Source of the DNA: Tetrapisispora phaffii CBS 4417
Taxonomy: Eukaryota; Ascomycota; Saccharomycetes; Saccharomycetales; Saccharomycetaceae
NCBI RefSeq assembly: GCF_000236905.1
Contig: NC_016535.1
Coordinates: 124,001 to 188,000, forward strand
DNA: 64,000 bases
Reading direction: 5' to 3'
Part shown: positions 19,003 through 27,646 of the stretch, piece by piece
Position numbering within the stretch: the first letter of the stretch is position 1
Layout of the letters: each line of letters begins with the position of its first letter
Position numbers and translations under genes: made by a program
The notes under the pieces: generated by a model
The model's input: the letters and a program-made list of their open reading frames with translations, nothing else
Databases searched by the model: none
What the model was told of the DNA's origin: nothing

Positions 19003-19120
19003 TTGCAAGATGAGATATTTTATGACCCAACACTCTTAAAAATAAACGTGAATAAAGAGAGACTCAAGAAATATTATAGAACCAAGATATAGGATATACG
19101 TATGTGTAGAAGCCGGATCA

Positions 19121-19127
19121 TGACTCA
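19121..19127. promoter_or_regulatory. TGACTCA, Gcn4/Bas1-type site upstream of PRS2/4
   Basis: TGACTCA is the Gcn4 consensus and contains TGACTC, bound by the purine regulator Bas1. It lies 119 bp before the first ATG of the PRS gene. PRPP feeds purine and amino-acid synthesis, so the link is plausible, but a 7-mer can also occur by chance. Confidence 0.45.
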
Positions 19128-19240
19128 AGGGAGATAGCAACCTGCACAAAGATAACTAAATGTACCTTATCGTCCTACACAGTCTCTAACGAACGAGTTG
19201 GCTGGCGCCTACTTACATAGTCTGTAGATAGTCTAAGTTC

Positions 19241-19263
19241 ATCTCATCTCATCTCATCTCATC
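19241..19263. repeat. (ATCTC)n array, reading as tandem GATGAG on the minus strand
   Basis: Four copies of ATCTC plus ATC. On the minus strand it reads repeated GATGAG, the core of the PAC element, about 240-300 bp upstream of PRS2/4. Confidence 0.8.
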
Positions 19264-19380
19264 ATTATAAGCTATCATCACTGAAATTTGAAACTTTTTC
19301 AGTGGGAAGCGCAACAGGGAGGGCGGTTTACGACCGTCGGACATCGCTAAACCCGTCGCACTAAAACGAACACGCCTGCA

Positions 19381-19394
19381 GTTTCAAGTGACTG
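19381..19394 (+). promoter_or_regulatory. 14-mer GTTTCAAGTGACTG shared with the RPP1 promoter
   Basis: GTTTCAAGTGACTG occurs here, 32 bp before the first Rap1-like site of RPS24, and again at 46173-46186, 6 bp beyond the Rap1-like site of RPP1. I know of no yeast factor with this exact site. Confidence 0.6.
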
Positions 19395-19427
19395 CACGCA
19401 CTGCGCCCGGTGGGCGCAGTGCGTGCA
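19393..19427. repeat. Perfect inverted repeat, 16-bp arms, 3-nt loop
   Basis: The left arm TGCACGCACTGCGCCC (19393-19408), a loop of GGT and the exact reverse complement (19412-19427). Its right end overlaps the first Rap1-like site by two bases. Confidence 0.95.
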
Positions 19428-19436
19428 CCCAGACAT
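19426..19436 (+). promoter_or_regulatory. Rap1-like site CACCCAGACAT (first of two), RPS24 promoter
   Basis: Close to the ribosomal-protein Rap1 consensus ACACCCATACAT, oriented toward RPS24 and about 650 bp before its ATG. The exact 11-mer recurs 29 bp further on and again upstream of RPP1. Confidence 0.7.
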
Positions 19437-19454
19437 TTGCGGCCGGCGCGCAAA

Positions 19455-19465
19455 CACCCAGACAT
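19455..19465 (+). promoter_or_regulatory. Rap1-like site CACCCAGACAT (second of two), RPS24 promoter
   Basis: Second exact copy, same orientation, 29 bp from the first. Here the base before it is A, giving ACACCCAGACAT. Tandem, same-direction Rap1 sites are the usual design of yeast ribosomal protein promoters. Confidence 0.75.
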
Positions 19466-20085
19466 GGTGGGGCCTCGGGTTTTTCATTTTCACCTGCCTG
19501 CCTGTCCGTCGCTCTGCCCGGGCCTAGGCGGCTTCCCGGCCTAGCACTTCCCAGACGGTAGGTGGACGCTTTGCGGTTAGCGCGTTCTGCCCGCCCAGGA
19601 GCTGGGCAGCACGCAGACCGTGTGGGCTCGTACCGCCCACTGGAAGTGAGAAATTCAAGTCTGGAAAATTTCACAAACTCATCGCATCGATTGCAGCTCT
19701 TGTCCAGCAGAAACATAGTTCACAGCCCAACTTATTCGAGTTCTGTAGCACGACTAGCCAGGTTACAGCATAATTATTCACAATGGAAACTGTTATTGTT
19801 TGAATTTTTTTCTTTCAAGATAACATCACAAGTGATACTCTTCCAATTCGACCTTTGGTTAATGAAGATTTATTGTGAAGCTACAATAGTTTTTCCCAGC
19901 TTCATTACGGTGCTTGGTGCATCAGTGGTATCTTACAACTATTGCGTTTCCTGTTTCAATTCATAACATTATTATATCAGATTGTATGCAATAATTATAT
20001 ATATATATATTGTTATAAGAAAGATCTGTTAACTTGTTTTAATTACTCTTGTTCAAGAACACCAACCAACCAGGGAATAACAGAA

Positions 20086-21058
20086 ATGGTATGTCGAATA
20101 ATAATTATAAGCATCCCCATACTGAGGGAGTGAGAACAATGATAGTCTAATTTTTTTGAGTGTTGCAAGTGGATAGCTTCTCAGATACTACCAATATATA
20201 TTTAGAGGAATTACAACTACAGACACGGAACCGGTGTGTTTGTAGACGGCAAAGGTACTGCAATTGTGGAACCTTTGCAAGAGTTAAATGGCAGAGACAT
20301 TTTTAATTTGAAGATATATTTATTCGAGGATGACATTGTTTGTGGATGCACCGTTGGGGTGTGATTGTTTAATTAGATTTAAATCATTTTGATTTTGTCA
20401 TTAAACTACAAGGTGATATATTTGGCAAAGATAACTTATTGATATCATTTCGGAAGGTGAAACTCAGAAGACTCGTTGTTGTTCCACTATTTATAAAATT
20501 TGTTCATTATTTTACTAACATATATCTTCACAATATTAAATAAATTACATTGTGTCCAATGACGATATGGACTCCTCATAGTAAGAACGAAGGGGATGTT
20601 CTGTCACGTTAGAACATGTTTATTATTATATTGTAAGTTTACCATTGTTATAGTCTGACGCTATCACTATCCGTACTAGAAAGGTTATTACCAACCCATT
20701 GTTATCCAGAAAACAATTCGTTATTGACGTTTTACACCCAAACAGAGCTAACGTTTCTAAGGATGAATTACGTGAAAAATTAGCTGAAATCTACAAGGCT
20801 GACAAGGATGCTGTTTCTGTTTTCGGTTTCAGAACTCAATTCGGTGGTGCTAAGTCTACCGGTTTTGGTTTAGTATACAACTCTGTTGCTGATGCCAAGA
20901 AGTTCGAACCAACCTACAGATTAGTTAGATACGGTTTAGCTGAAAAGGTTGAAAAGGCTTCCAGACAACAAAGAAAACAAAAGAAGAACAGAGACAAGAA
21001 GATCTTCGGTACTGGTAAAAGATTGGCTAAGAAGATGGCTCGTCGTAACGCTGAGTAA
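20086..21058 (+). CDS. RPS24: 40S ribosomal protein eS24 (Rps24), with intron after the ATG
   Basis: Coding exons are 20086-20088 (the ATG alone) and 20654-21058, giving 135 residues, the same as S. cerevisiae Rps24. Exon 2 starts [22 protein letters not shown] and ends [13 protein letters not shown] start codon isolated by the intron is also the arrangement in S. cerevisiae RPS24A/B. Splice signals are GTATGT at 20089, TACTAAC at 20513-20519 and TAG at 20651-20653. The codons are strongly biased (GGT, AAG, GCT, AGA), as in highly expressed genes. Two Rap1-like sites lie upstream. Followed by YOS1 on the same strand, as in the YER074W region. Confidence 0.97.
20089..20653 (+). other. RPS24 intron (565 nt)
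   Basis: Bounded by GTATGT and TAG, with branchpoint TACTAAC at 20513-20519. The branchpoint lies 134 nt before the 3' splice site, which is long. A 7-bp hairpin (ATGTTCT at 20596-20602 with AGAACAT at 20611-20617) in that interval would shorten the distance. Another 8-bp hairpin (GCAAAGGT / ACCTTTGC) lies near 20248-20277. Confidence 0.92.
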
Positions 21059-21703
21059 GTGTAACTTAAAAATAAATTTTGTATTAATACCATCACATTT
21101 TTTTTTAAAAACTTACTTTTTACTCAACAACTTCATCCATTATACGTTTCTATAAATAAAAAATATGTAATTCTTTTTACACTTTAATAAATTAGAAAAT
21201 TACAACATCAATAACGACTTAGTTGTATAGCAATAATTGAAATATAGATTATCAGAGTCTTTGAATCATGAATTCGTACAGCAGATTAGCCCAATGCAGA
21301 TTGGAATGGTGCTCGACTTGATATAATGTAGCACCCAAATAAACCATACGAATGACTGTCCAAGTATCTGACCATCTGCACGATTCCAGGAGAGTCTTTA
21401 ATCGAGAAAGAAAGGTGTCTTATGACCGTATCCTCTATTCTTGACAATGGAACCATCATGCACGTCTCTCTTACTTATATGGAATACTATTCGTGGCGCT
21501 AACACATTTGCGATATTCAGATTTTAAATTTCGATATTAAAGAACTTGAAGTATTCAAGCCTCAAACATACAAAACATAAAAGATTCAAGTTATTATTGT
21601 GTTTTGAACAGTAAAAGTGTTATATTAGTATCTTGGGGTTCAGTTGGTACGAAGTTAGAGTAATACGACCATAGTTGAGTACTTCGAGTGGAGCTGAGCA
21701 AGA
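21059..21703. other. Intergenic between RPS24 and YOS1
   Basis: No coding frame seen. Part of it (about 21260-21500) is less AT-rich than usual for a spacer and could hold an RNA gene or long leader, but I find no clear box C/D or H/ACA pair and make no call. Confidence 0.45.
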
Positions 21704-21961
21704 ATGGTACTATTTGGTTTAGGCAAGCTATTTTACGTTATATTGTTGCTAATTAATGCAGTTGCTATACTTAGTGAGGAGAGATTTTTGAGTAGAATAG
21801 GTTTGGGTAGAAGCACAAATGCTGGTCCAAGTTTTGGCCAAGACGAAAACACTACGAAATCCAAGGTTATCCAACTAATTGGTGCTGTGCAAACACTGTT
21901 GAGAATTCCATTGATTGGTATCAATATTATAGTTATCATATATGAATTGCTATTAGGTTAG
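21704..21961 (+). CDS. YOS1: Yos1, subunit of the Yip1-Yif1 ER-Golgi transport complex
   Basis: An 85-residue membrane protein nearly identical to S. cerevisiae Yos1 (YER074W-A) along its whole length: MVLFGLGKLFYVILLLINAV at the start, SEERFLSRIGLGR, then KSKVIQLIGAVQTLLRIPLI and a second membrane segment at the end. Yos1 binds Yip1 and Yif1 and is needed for COPII vesicle traffic. Here the gene is one uninterrupted exon. S. cerevisiae YOS1 is, as I recall, interrupted by introns, so intron loss or difference is likely. It follows RPS24 on the same strand, as in S. cerevisiae. Confidence 0.97.
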   Translation: MVLFGLGKLFYVILLLINAVAILSEERFLSRIGLGRSTNAGPSFGQDENTTKSKVIQLIGAVQTLLRIPLIGINIIVIIYELLLG

Positions 21962-22272
21962 TTTGGTATTTAACAAATTAGCAAAAACGGATATAAAAAA
22001 ATCCATCAGCAATGATAGGATTAAAAGAACAAACAAAGAAAATATAGATTGATACTACCACATATGTACATGTTAGGTCAATAATGAATGCATTGAATTT
22101 AATAGTTTACTTCTATAATAGATTAAATAAATAAAATCAAATACTTAATTTTGATTTTTCTTACCTGGTTGATAATAATGTGAAAATGAATATATATACA
22201 TATATAATAAATTAAGTTAGGGGATGAAGTTAGCCATTACTATTAAATTACATGTGCTTTTCACCGTGATTT
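21962..22272. other. Convergent 3' spacer between YOS1 and ICP55
   Basis: AT-rich, with several TATATA and AATAAA-like runs (for example 22130-22140 and 22190-22210) that would serve 3'-end formation on both strands. Nothing else seen. Confidence 0.5.
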
Positions 22273-23778
22273 CTAAGTGTCTAAGGGTCTAATAACATCG
22301 TCATCAAACTTTGTAGGGTTATTATTCTGGATTGCATTTTCTATATCTGCAATCTCTTTAACAGCCTCTGCAGTTAAATTGACGTAGCTTTTCTCACCGA
22401 CTGCAATATCATCCTCTATCCTAATCCCGATATTTCTAAAATAACTTGGGTAAGAGGGCTCGTCTGGAATATAAATACCAGGTTCAATTGTAATTACTTG
22501 ACCTGCTTCTAATTTGTTATGCCTTGAAGCATTTGGAACATCATGGACATCTAGGCCTAAATTGTGGCCAATGTAATGCGGATACAATTTATCTACTTCT
22601 GAATAGTCAATGCCATTAAATCCAACATTCTTTAGTTCCTCTAACATATACTCAGTACTCTTTTGATGAACTTCGTGTAGTGACAAACCATGATCAGCTG
22701 TACACAGTTCTATTGATCTTTTTTCTACATTTAGAACAGCACTATATAATGCTTTCTGTGCCTCCGTAAATTTGCCATTAATTGGCCACGTACGTGATAT
22801 ATCCGATCTATAGCCACCGATCGAGCCAGCTGCATCAACTAACACCATTTTCCCATCATCAATTGTGTCATTATTTCTAGTATAATGAATGCATAAAGCA
22901 TTTTTACCGGATGCAACCACAGGAATATAAGCAGATTTATCACAGCCTCCTGAAATGAACTTAAACTCTAAATATGCTTGCAAGGTACGCTCGTTACGAA
23001 ACTTCTTTGGGAGGGCTTGGTTATAAGCATATGCAGATATTTGACCTGCTCTCCTCATGACTTTTAATTCAGATGGTGATTTAATTCTTCTCATTGGCGC
23101 AAGTATTTTATCTAGGCCTGAAATTTTCTTATTAGTACCGTGTATCTGCAATATAGCATTCAAATCCTTTTCTTGAGAAGAATTACTTGGCACTGAAAAG
23201 AAATTCCCGAATTTGGCGGAATCACCTCTTGATTGATTTTCAGTGTCCTTATCATAAAATATGTTATCACATCGTTTAACAATTTTCTTGACATAGTCGC
23301 TGAGGTTAGAAATATCATCTGATTCATCTGCATTAAATATGTCTCTGACACCTTCTATACCTGTCCTAAAACCTTCCCACTTTTCTGAATATTCATCTTT
23401 TGGACGTACTAGCATGTGAAAGACCAAATCGATCAAATTTTCTGTTTGTTTTTCTAATATTAACACAGAATCAGGCTCATTCCATCCTGATAAATAAAAG
23501 AGATTATTGTTTTGTTGGAAATCATAGAATACTGCACCAGATGCATACTTCACTTGATTACCAGCTATGATGGCACAACTCTTCGCCGGCAAAAGCTTTG
23601 CAAACTTTACCCTTCTATCAAAGTATTCTAAAGCAGTAATACCAGGAGTCAATTCTCCACTCTTCAAAAGGTTTGGTCTAGTTTCATGCAAAGGTTGACC
23701 AGCTTGTAACGAAGCATAGTTCCGTATATTATTTATGCTGAAATTCCGAAATATCAGAAAGGAATTGGATTTAAACAT
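22273..23778 (-). CDS. ICP55: Mitochondrial intermediate-cleaving aminopeptidase Icp55
   Basis: M24B (aminopeptidase P type) enzyme that removes one residue from mitochondrial proteins after MPP cleavage, raising their stability. The 501-residue protein begins with a basic, hydroxylated presequence (MFKSNSFLIFRNFSINNIRNY), followed by the N-terminal creatinase-like domain and the pita-bread metal domain. Metal ligands are seen in VDAAGSIGGYRSDISRTW, HYIGHNLGLDVHD, TIEPGIY and GIRIEDD. S. cerevisiae Icp55 (YER078C) has about 511 residues. The strand fits the YER074-YER078 order; PTP3, YER076C and MRX1 are missing in between. Confidence 0.96.
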   Translation of the reverse strand: MFKSNSFLIFRNFSINNIRNYASLQAGQPLHETRPNLLKSGELTPGITALEYFDRRVKFAKLLPAKSCAIIAGNQVKYASGAVFYDFQQNNNLFYLSGWNEPDSVLILEKQTENLIDLVFHMLVRPKDEYSEKWEGFRTGIEGVRDIFNADESDDISNLSDYVKKIVKRCDNIFYDKDTENQSRGDSAKFGNFFSVPSNSSQEKDLNAILQIHGTNKKISGLDKILAPMRRIKSPSELKVMRRAGQISAYAYNQALPKKFRNERTLQAYLEFKFISGGCDKSAYIPVVASGKNALCIHYTRNNDTIDDGKMVLVDAAGSIGGYRSDISRTWPINGKFTEAQKALYSAVLNVEKRSIELCTADHGLSLHEVHQKSTEYMLEELKNVGFNGIDYSEVDKLYPHYIGHNLGLDVHDVPNASRHNKLEAGQVITIEPGIYIPDEPSYPSYFRNIGIRIEDDIAVGEKSYVNLTAEAVKEIADIENAIQNNNPTKFDDDVIRPLDT

Positions 23779-24080
23779 TAAATCTATATTCTTTTATATT
23801 GCTAGCTATTATGCAATTTGTATTGATAACTCTTAAGATATTAACTTATAAATTTATATATTTATACTATCAAACCTTTTAATATTAAAGTTTTTAATCC
23901 CCGAAATATTTAATCATATTTAAAGCGATGAGTTTAAGTAACCAATTAGAGAGGGAAATAATGTGTCAATGAGTAAGCAACAAACAACTTTCATTTTAAA
24001 AACCTTAAAAAATTTAAAGATGAGTTTTTAGAAAAAGAGGAAACTCTTGGTTAGCATCATTATAAGTACGACACTGATAT
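23779..24080. other. Spacer: ICP55 promoter and HOP1 3' region
   Basis: AT-rich, with no gene and no clear regulatory motif. Confidence 0.45.
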
Positions 24081-25907
24081 TTACCAATTACTTTTCAACG
24101 TTTTCTTAGAAACACTTATTTTCCTAATTTTTAATGGTGTTTTAGTCTCTTCAATGCCATTGTTTATCTCGATATTGGAATAAGGATTACTGTCTTCAAC
24201 AATTTCAGAATCAGCTATTTGTATGTTTTTCCTCTTTTTACCAATAACGATTGGGTCCTGCGTAAATGTGTCATTTATTACTAACGATTGAATATCAATT
24301 TGTGAAGATAAATTATTATTATACTTGGTTTTCAACAATTTAACCTGGTTGACCCACTGCTCCATTTCAGCTAGATTATGTGGGATTTGATTAACATAAA
24401 ATGAATGTGACCCCTGTGATCTATATGTGAATATAATATTCATAATTTTTCCGTATTCAAGCTCACCAACTTTATCTATCTTGATTCCACTAACATCAAT
24501 TTTCACGTTAGTACCGTTTACTCGAGCATTAACATTTTCTTTATTCTCAATATTATCATTAATATTTAGGATTCCATCGTTAAATAATACAGCTAATGCA
24601 AATTTAACACTTTCTGTTACGGTGTCAGTTATATCTTCTTTGGATATCATAATAGCAATAAATTCATGAATGCTACTAGGGAAAGAGCGAATACGCGATA
24701 AGGTACGGAAGCATTTTCTAATCATCATTAGATCTTTACATTCTTCACCAAATTCAAGGAATATTTTTTCATAAAGACATGAAAAACAACTCTCTAGTTT
24801 TTTAGAGTTTACATTACCATAACAAACACCATGAACTAATTTATTGCACTCTTTACACTCCCTTATAGTACCTGAATTTGTTGGAGATTGTAAACCACAT
24901 TCACATTCGACCTGGCGATTTATTTTTGAGCCGTTGAATTGTGTTGGCTGAGTATTTGGTTGTGATGATTTTAAAATATCACTCAAAAGATTAGAAACTT
25001 GACTCTGTGAATTAATTTTATTTCCAACTGTTGGTAAAATATTAAAGTTTTCTTCTGCAAAACTCAATGGGTCAATATATTGATATGATTCTGAAAAAGA
25101 TTGTTTGTTTATACTAACAATGTCTCTGGTTTCATTAACAATTTCTTCTTGTATTAATGAGGAATCATACAGTGAAAACAAAGACAACTTTATTTTATTG
25201 TGGCCTGTATTGAGTGAACCAACTGAAGTGTCTGCGAGATTAATGCCACTTTTTAATTTTATGGTTGGTGGTTTTTCATAAGTTGCATCCTTAAACAATG
25301 AAGGTTGGAAATTTTTAGGAGTAGTATCATTGAACATAAGCCTCATTGACAAATACTTTTTGTCTGGAAGAGGTTCCAATGATTGCGTCAATATAATGAA
25401 TCTTCTCATTAATTGTTGCACTGCTTTTCTTGAATCTAGCAGAGAGCTAGTTAAAGTACCCTTTTTGTCACTTTCCATCTTAAAACTAATTTCATTATTA
25501 TTCTGATATTCAAAACTGAAGACATAGTTTTCAATTAAATCATTAGGTTCCTTTTCATCTGAGAAAATACCAAGACTCAAAGCCTTTAAGTATTTCAAAC
25601 GGAGAGTTTGGAAAACACCGTTTTCCAACCAATCTAAAAAGACATCTGCCTCTTGAGATCTACCACGCAATAATGTCTTTATCTTAATAGAATTGGCTTG
25701 GACGATTTTATTTTTATCATAGTTCTTAATGACCTTTTCTGGCACGAATCTTTGATCAATAAAATTATCATCTGGAAACAAACCTCTGAGAAATGCTAAA
25801 CAACCAAATGACATGGAAAGAAGTGTCTGGATTAATTTTTGAGATTGTTCAGTTGTTATCTCAGTCTTTGTATCGACTTTTGTTAAAACTTGTTGTTTCG
25901 TTGACAT
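24081..25907 (-). CDS. HOP1: Hop1, HORMA-domain protein of the meiotic chromosome axis
   Basis: Builds the lateral element of the synaptonemal complex with Red1 and supports Spo11 breaks and inter-homologue bias through Mec1/Tel1-Mek1 signalling. The protein has 608 residues (about 605 in S. cerevisiae). The HORMA domain is at about 20-250 (SQKLIQTLLSMSFGCLAFLRGLFPDDNF near the start). A PHD-like zinc module with paired cysteines starts at residue 335 (CECG, CKECNKLVHGVCYG, CFSC), and the C terminus ends KISVSKKTLKSNW, placed like the closure motif of Hop1. A perfect URS1 site lies about 190 bp upstream. The gene matches YIL072W by sequence and order. Confidence 0.96.
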   Translation of the reverse strand: MSTKQQVLTKVDTKTEITTEQSQKLIQTLLSMSFGCLAFLRGLFPDDNFIDQRFVPEKVIKNYDKNKIVQANSIKIKTLLRGRSQEADVFLDWLENGVFQTLRLKYLKALSLGIFSDEKEPNDLIENYVFSFEYQNNNEISFKMESDKKGTLTSSLLDSRKAVQQLMRRFIILTQSLEPLPDKKYLSMRLMFNDTTPKNFQPSLFKDATYEKPPTIKLKSGINLADTSVGSLNTGHNKIKLSLFSLYDSSLIQEEIVNETRDIVSINKQSFSESYQYIDPLSFAEENFNILPTVGNKINSQSQVSNLLSDILKSSQPNTQPTQFNGSKINRQVECECGLQSPTNSGTIRECKECNKLVHGVCYGNVNSKKLESCFSCLYEKIFLEFGEECKDLMMIRKCFRTLSRIRSFPSSIHEFIAIMISKEDITDTVTESVKFALAVLFNDGILNINDNIENKENVNARVNGTNVKIDVSGIKIDKVGELEYGKIMNIIFTYRSQGSHSFYVNQIPHNLAEMEQWVNQVKLLKTKYNNNLSSQIDIQSLVINDTFTQDPIVIGKKRKNIQIADSEIVEDSNPYSNIEINNGIEETKTPLKIRKISVSKKTLKSNW

Positions 25908-26709
25908 GGCTGGATTTTAGTCAATTATACGTCGTTGTATATAATTTGTTATCTACCTCTCTCTTTTGGAAACAAGTGACAAAACTGTATAATAAAATCA
26001 TAGACCAGGAAATTATTAAACCATTTATTAACTATCTACTTATGCTTTATATAGTAATGATTTTCTTATGCTTTTCGTCCTTGAGATAGAAAATTAATTA
26101 GCCGCCGAATTACACTACCCAGGCAAATACTATATAAGATAGCGATACAAAATTAGCAATTACTGACATATAAAGAGTATAATGAGATATGTAATAGGAA
26201 ATAAAGCTTTGAACAGATACTTTGGAACACCAGATATCAAAATGTTCATCGTTTCCTTTTTCTGAAAACCCTGTTTCAAGACAGTCCAGCTAAGAGTGAT
26301 TACAGACAAAGTATGTAAACTGGAAGCTTGATACATAGGCAGTATTGAAACAAAGGAAAGTGCTTTTTTGTTTATAAGTAGGATTTAACAAATCGAGTGA
26401 CGACTCGTAGCAAAGTGTTTGGTTTTACTGGATATCGTACTTTAAGCAAGAATTATTTTTGTTATTGCTATTTTAAGGCCTCTCATTTATTTGCTACATT
26501 TAAAAAATCAAGTGAAGAAGCAAACTTAGATTAATTAGCGAGGTCCTCTTATAAGATACATTGGTTCTTTTAAGTATAGGTAAACATATAAATTGTAGGG
26601 CAGTTTAAACATGTTCATGGACTCTGATTCTTTTTTTTGTTCCTTGTAGTCGACTACCAGAACTATCAAAAATAAGTGTTCTAAAATCAAATATATTCTC
26701 AGTAATCCA
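25908..26709. promoter_or_regulatory. Divergent promoter region of HOP1 and the 26710 gene
   Basis: AT-rich, about 800 bp, with a URS1 site at 26099-26108 on the HOP1 side. A short open frame (25793-26089) overlapping the HOP1 start has no coding look. No gene seen. Confidence 0.6.
26099..26108. promoter_or_regulatory. URS1 site TAGCCGCCGA (Ume6 target) of HOP1
   Basis: An exact match to the S. cerevisiae URS1 core TAGCCGCCGA, 192 bp before the HOP1 ATG. Ume6 bound here represses early meiotic genes in mitosis and, with Ime1, activates them in meiosis. HOP1 is a classic URS1-controlled gene. Confidence 0.85.
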
Positions 26710-27318
26710 ATGTCAAATACTGACGATGAAACAAGTACCTTGTTTCGTGATTCAATTCTAAATTATTTCACAAGTAAAAGAAATGTAATCAAATTGTTAA
26801 GTGACAAATTGGATGGGTTAGAATTACTCGAAACGGATGAATCGGTAGAGAAATATTTAGAAGGATGTGAGTACCCTTGCAATTGTAATTTTACCAATGT
26901 GAACGCTGAATTCGATCTCAAGCCCATCAGGTTAAATACACAGCATGTAAAAAATCAGGACAGTATCTCCAACGTGTCATCGTTATTTGAAAGAACCAGT
27001 GAAGATTATAAAATGAAAATTCAAGAAGAATTTGAAAATGTATCCATCTGTACAGATTATGGTAACGAACCTCTACAAGAATTTCAAGATGCAGTCATGG
27101 CCTGTGTCACATATCCAATTTGGTATATAAACAATGAGGATGATGTTGGCGATTATATAGCCGACCTTGTAGAATACTATGAACCACTAGTTGGCGATTT
27201 GGAGCTAATGGAGGAGATCTTGAAAGTATTCATGGTATTTGGACAAGAATATCATATTTTAAATAGCGAATGGTTCTATAGTTTTGAGTTAGATACCTTC
27301 TTTAAAATTGTAGTTTAG
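26710..27318 (+). CDS. Unrecognised acidic 202-residue protein, possible YER079W counterpart
   Basis: I do not recognise the sequence. The protein is acidic and soluble-looking, with no membrane segment or clear motif. One cysteine cluster occurs near residue 50 (CEYPCNC), and the C-terminal half is predicted to be helical and acidic (DVGDYIADLVEYYEPLVGDLELMEEILKVF). In S. cerevisiae the gene after ICP55 is YER079W, of unknown function and about 210 residues, on the strand expected here. So by order, strand and length this may be its counterpart. The alternative is a gene lost from S. cerevisiae. An ATG with an A-rich context at 26710 is the first in frame. Confidence 0.75.
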   Translation: MSNTDDETSTLFRDSILNYFTSKRNVIKLLSDKLDGLELLETDESVEKYLEGCEYPCNCNFTNVNAEFDLKPIRLNTQHVKNQDSISNVSSLFERTSEDYKMKIQEEFENVSICTDYGNEPLQEFQDAVMACVTYPIWYINNEDDVGDYIADLVEYYEPLVGDLELMEEILKVFMVFGQEYHILNSEWFYSFELDTFFKIVV

Positions 27319-27646
27319 TTTCTAGTTTGAATTAGTTTCTAATAAATATATATTCGAGTCATCAAACATTACTGACACTTGGTATTTGCTGACGACAGAA
27401 AATATTCACGTCGTATTTCATGACCGCGGTTATCTGTCATTTAAAAGATCATCCAAATACTATAAATCGTAATCAGTTCAAGCCGAAGATAAATATATTT
27501 AAGGCTATAATATCCATTTCTACTTGTAATCGGAATTATTGCAGTTTTAACTCCAACGAATACGGATCACCTGGAGCAGTGAGTTAGAGTGTTCTAGGAA
27601 CTTTGTGATTAAATTTTGCTTCGAGTTATTGAGGAGATATAATTAA
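27319..27646. promoter_or_regulatory. SPO22 upstream region
   Basis: AT-rich, 328 bp, with TATA-like runs. I looked for a URS1 core (GGCGGC or GCCGCC) and found none, unlike HOP1. The S. cerevisiae SPO22 gene has an intron near its 5' end; here the frame is open from the ATG and I see no GTATGT / TACTAAC pair upstream. Confidence 0.5.

Larger units (their letters stand above)
19003..20085. promoter_or_regulatory. Divergent promoter region of PRS2/4 and RPS24 with a GC-rich island
   Basis: The PRS side holds TGACTCA at 19121-19127 and a GATGAG-type tandem array. A GC-rich island at about 19300-19640 holds a 16-bp perfect inverted repeat, two Rap1-like sites and a 14-mer that recurs upstream of RPP1. 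The RPS24 side is AT-rich, with a TATATATATA run at about 19999-20010. Open frames here cross from GC-rich to AT-rich DNA and do not look like protein. Confidence 0.7.

Noticed and set aside
19562..19966. A 134-codon frame upstream of RPS24
   Set aside because: The sequence changes from Arg/Ala-rich to Phe/Leu-rich exactly where G+C drops, so it follows base composition and not protein constraint.
21260..21500. snoRNA gene between RPS24 and YOS1
   Set aside because: The stretch is less AT-rich than other spacers, but no convincing C/D or H/ACA box set and guide could be placed.
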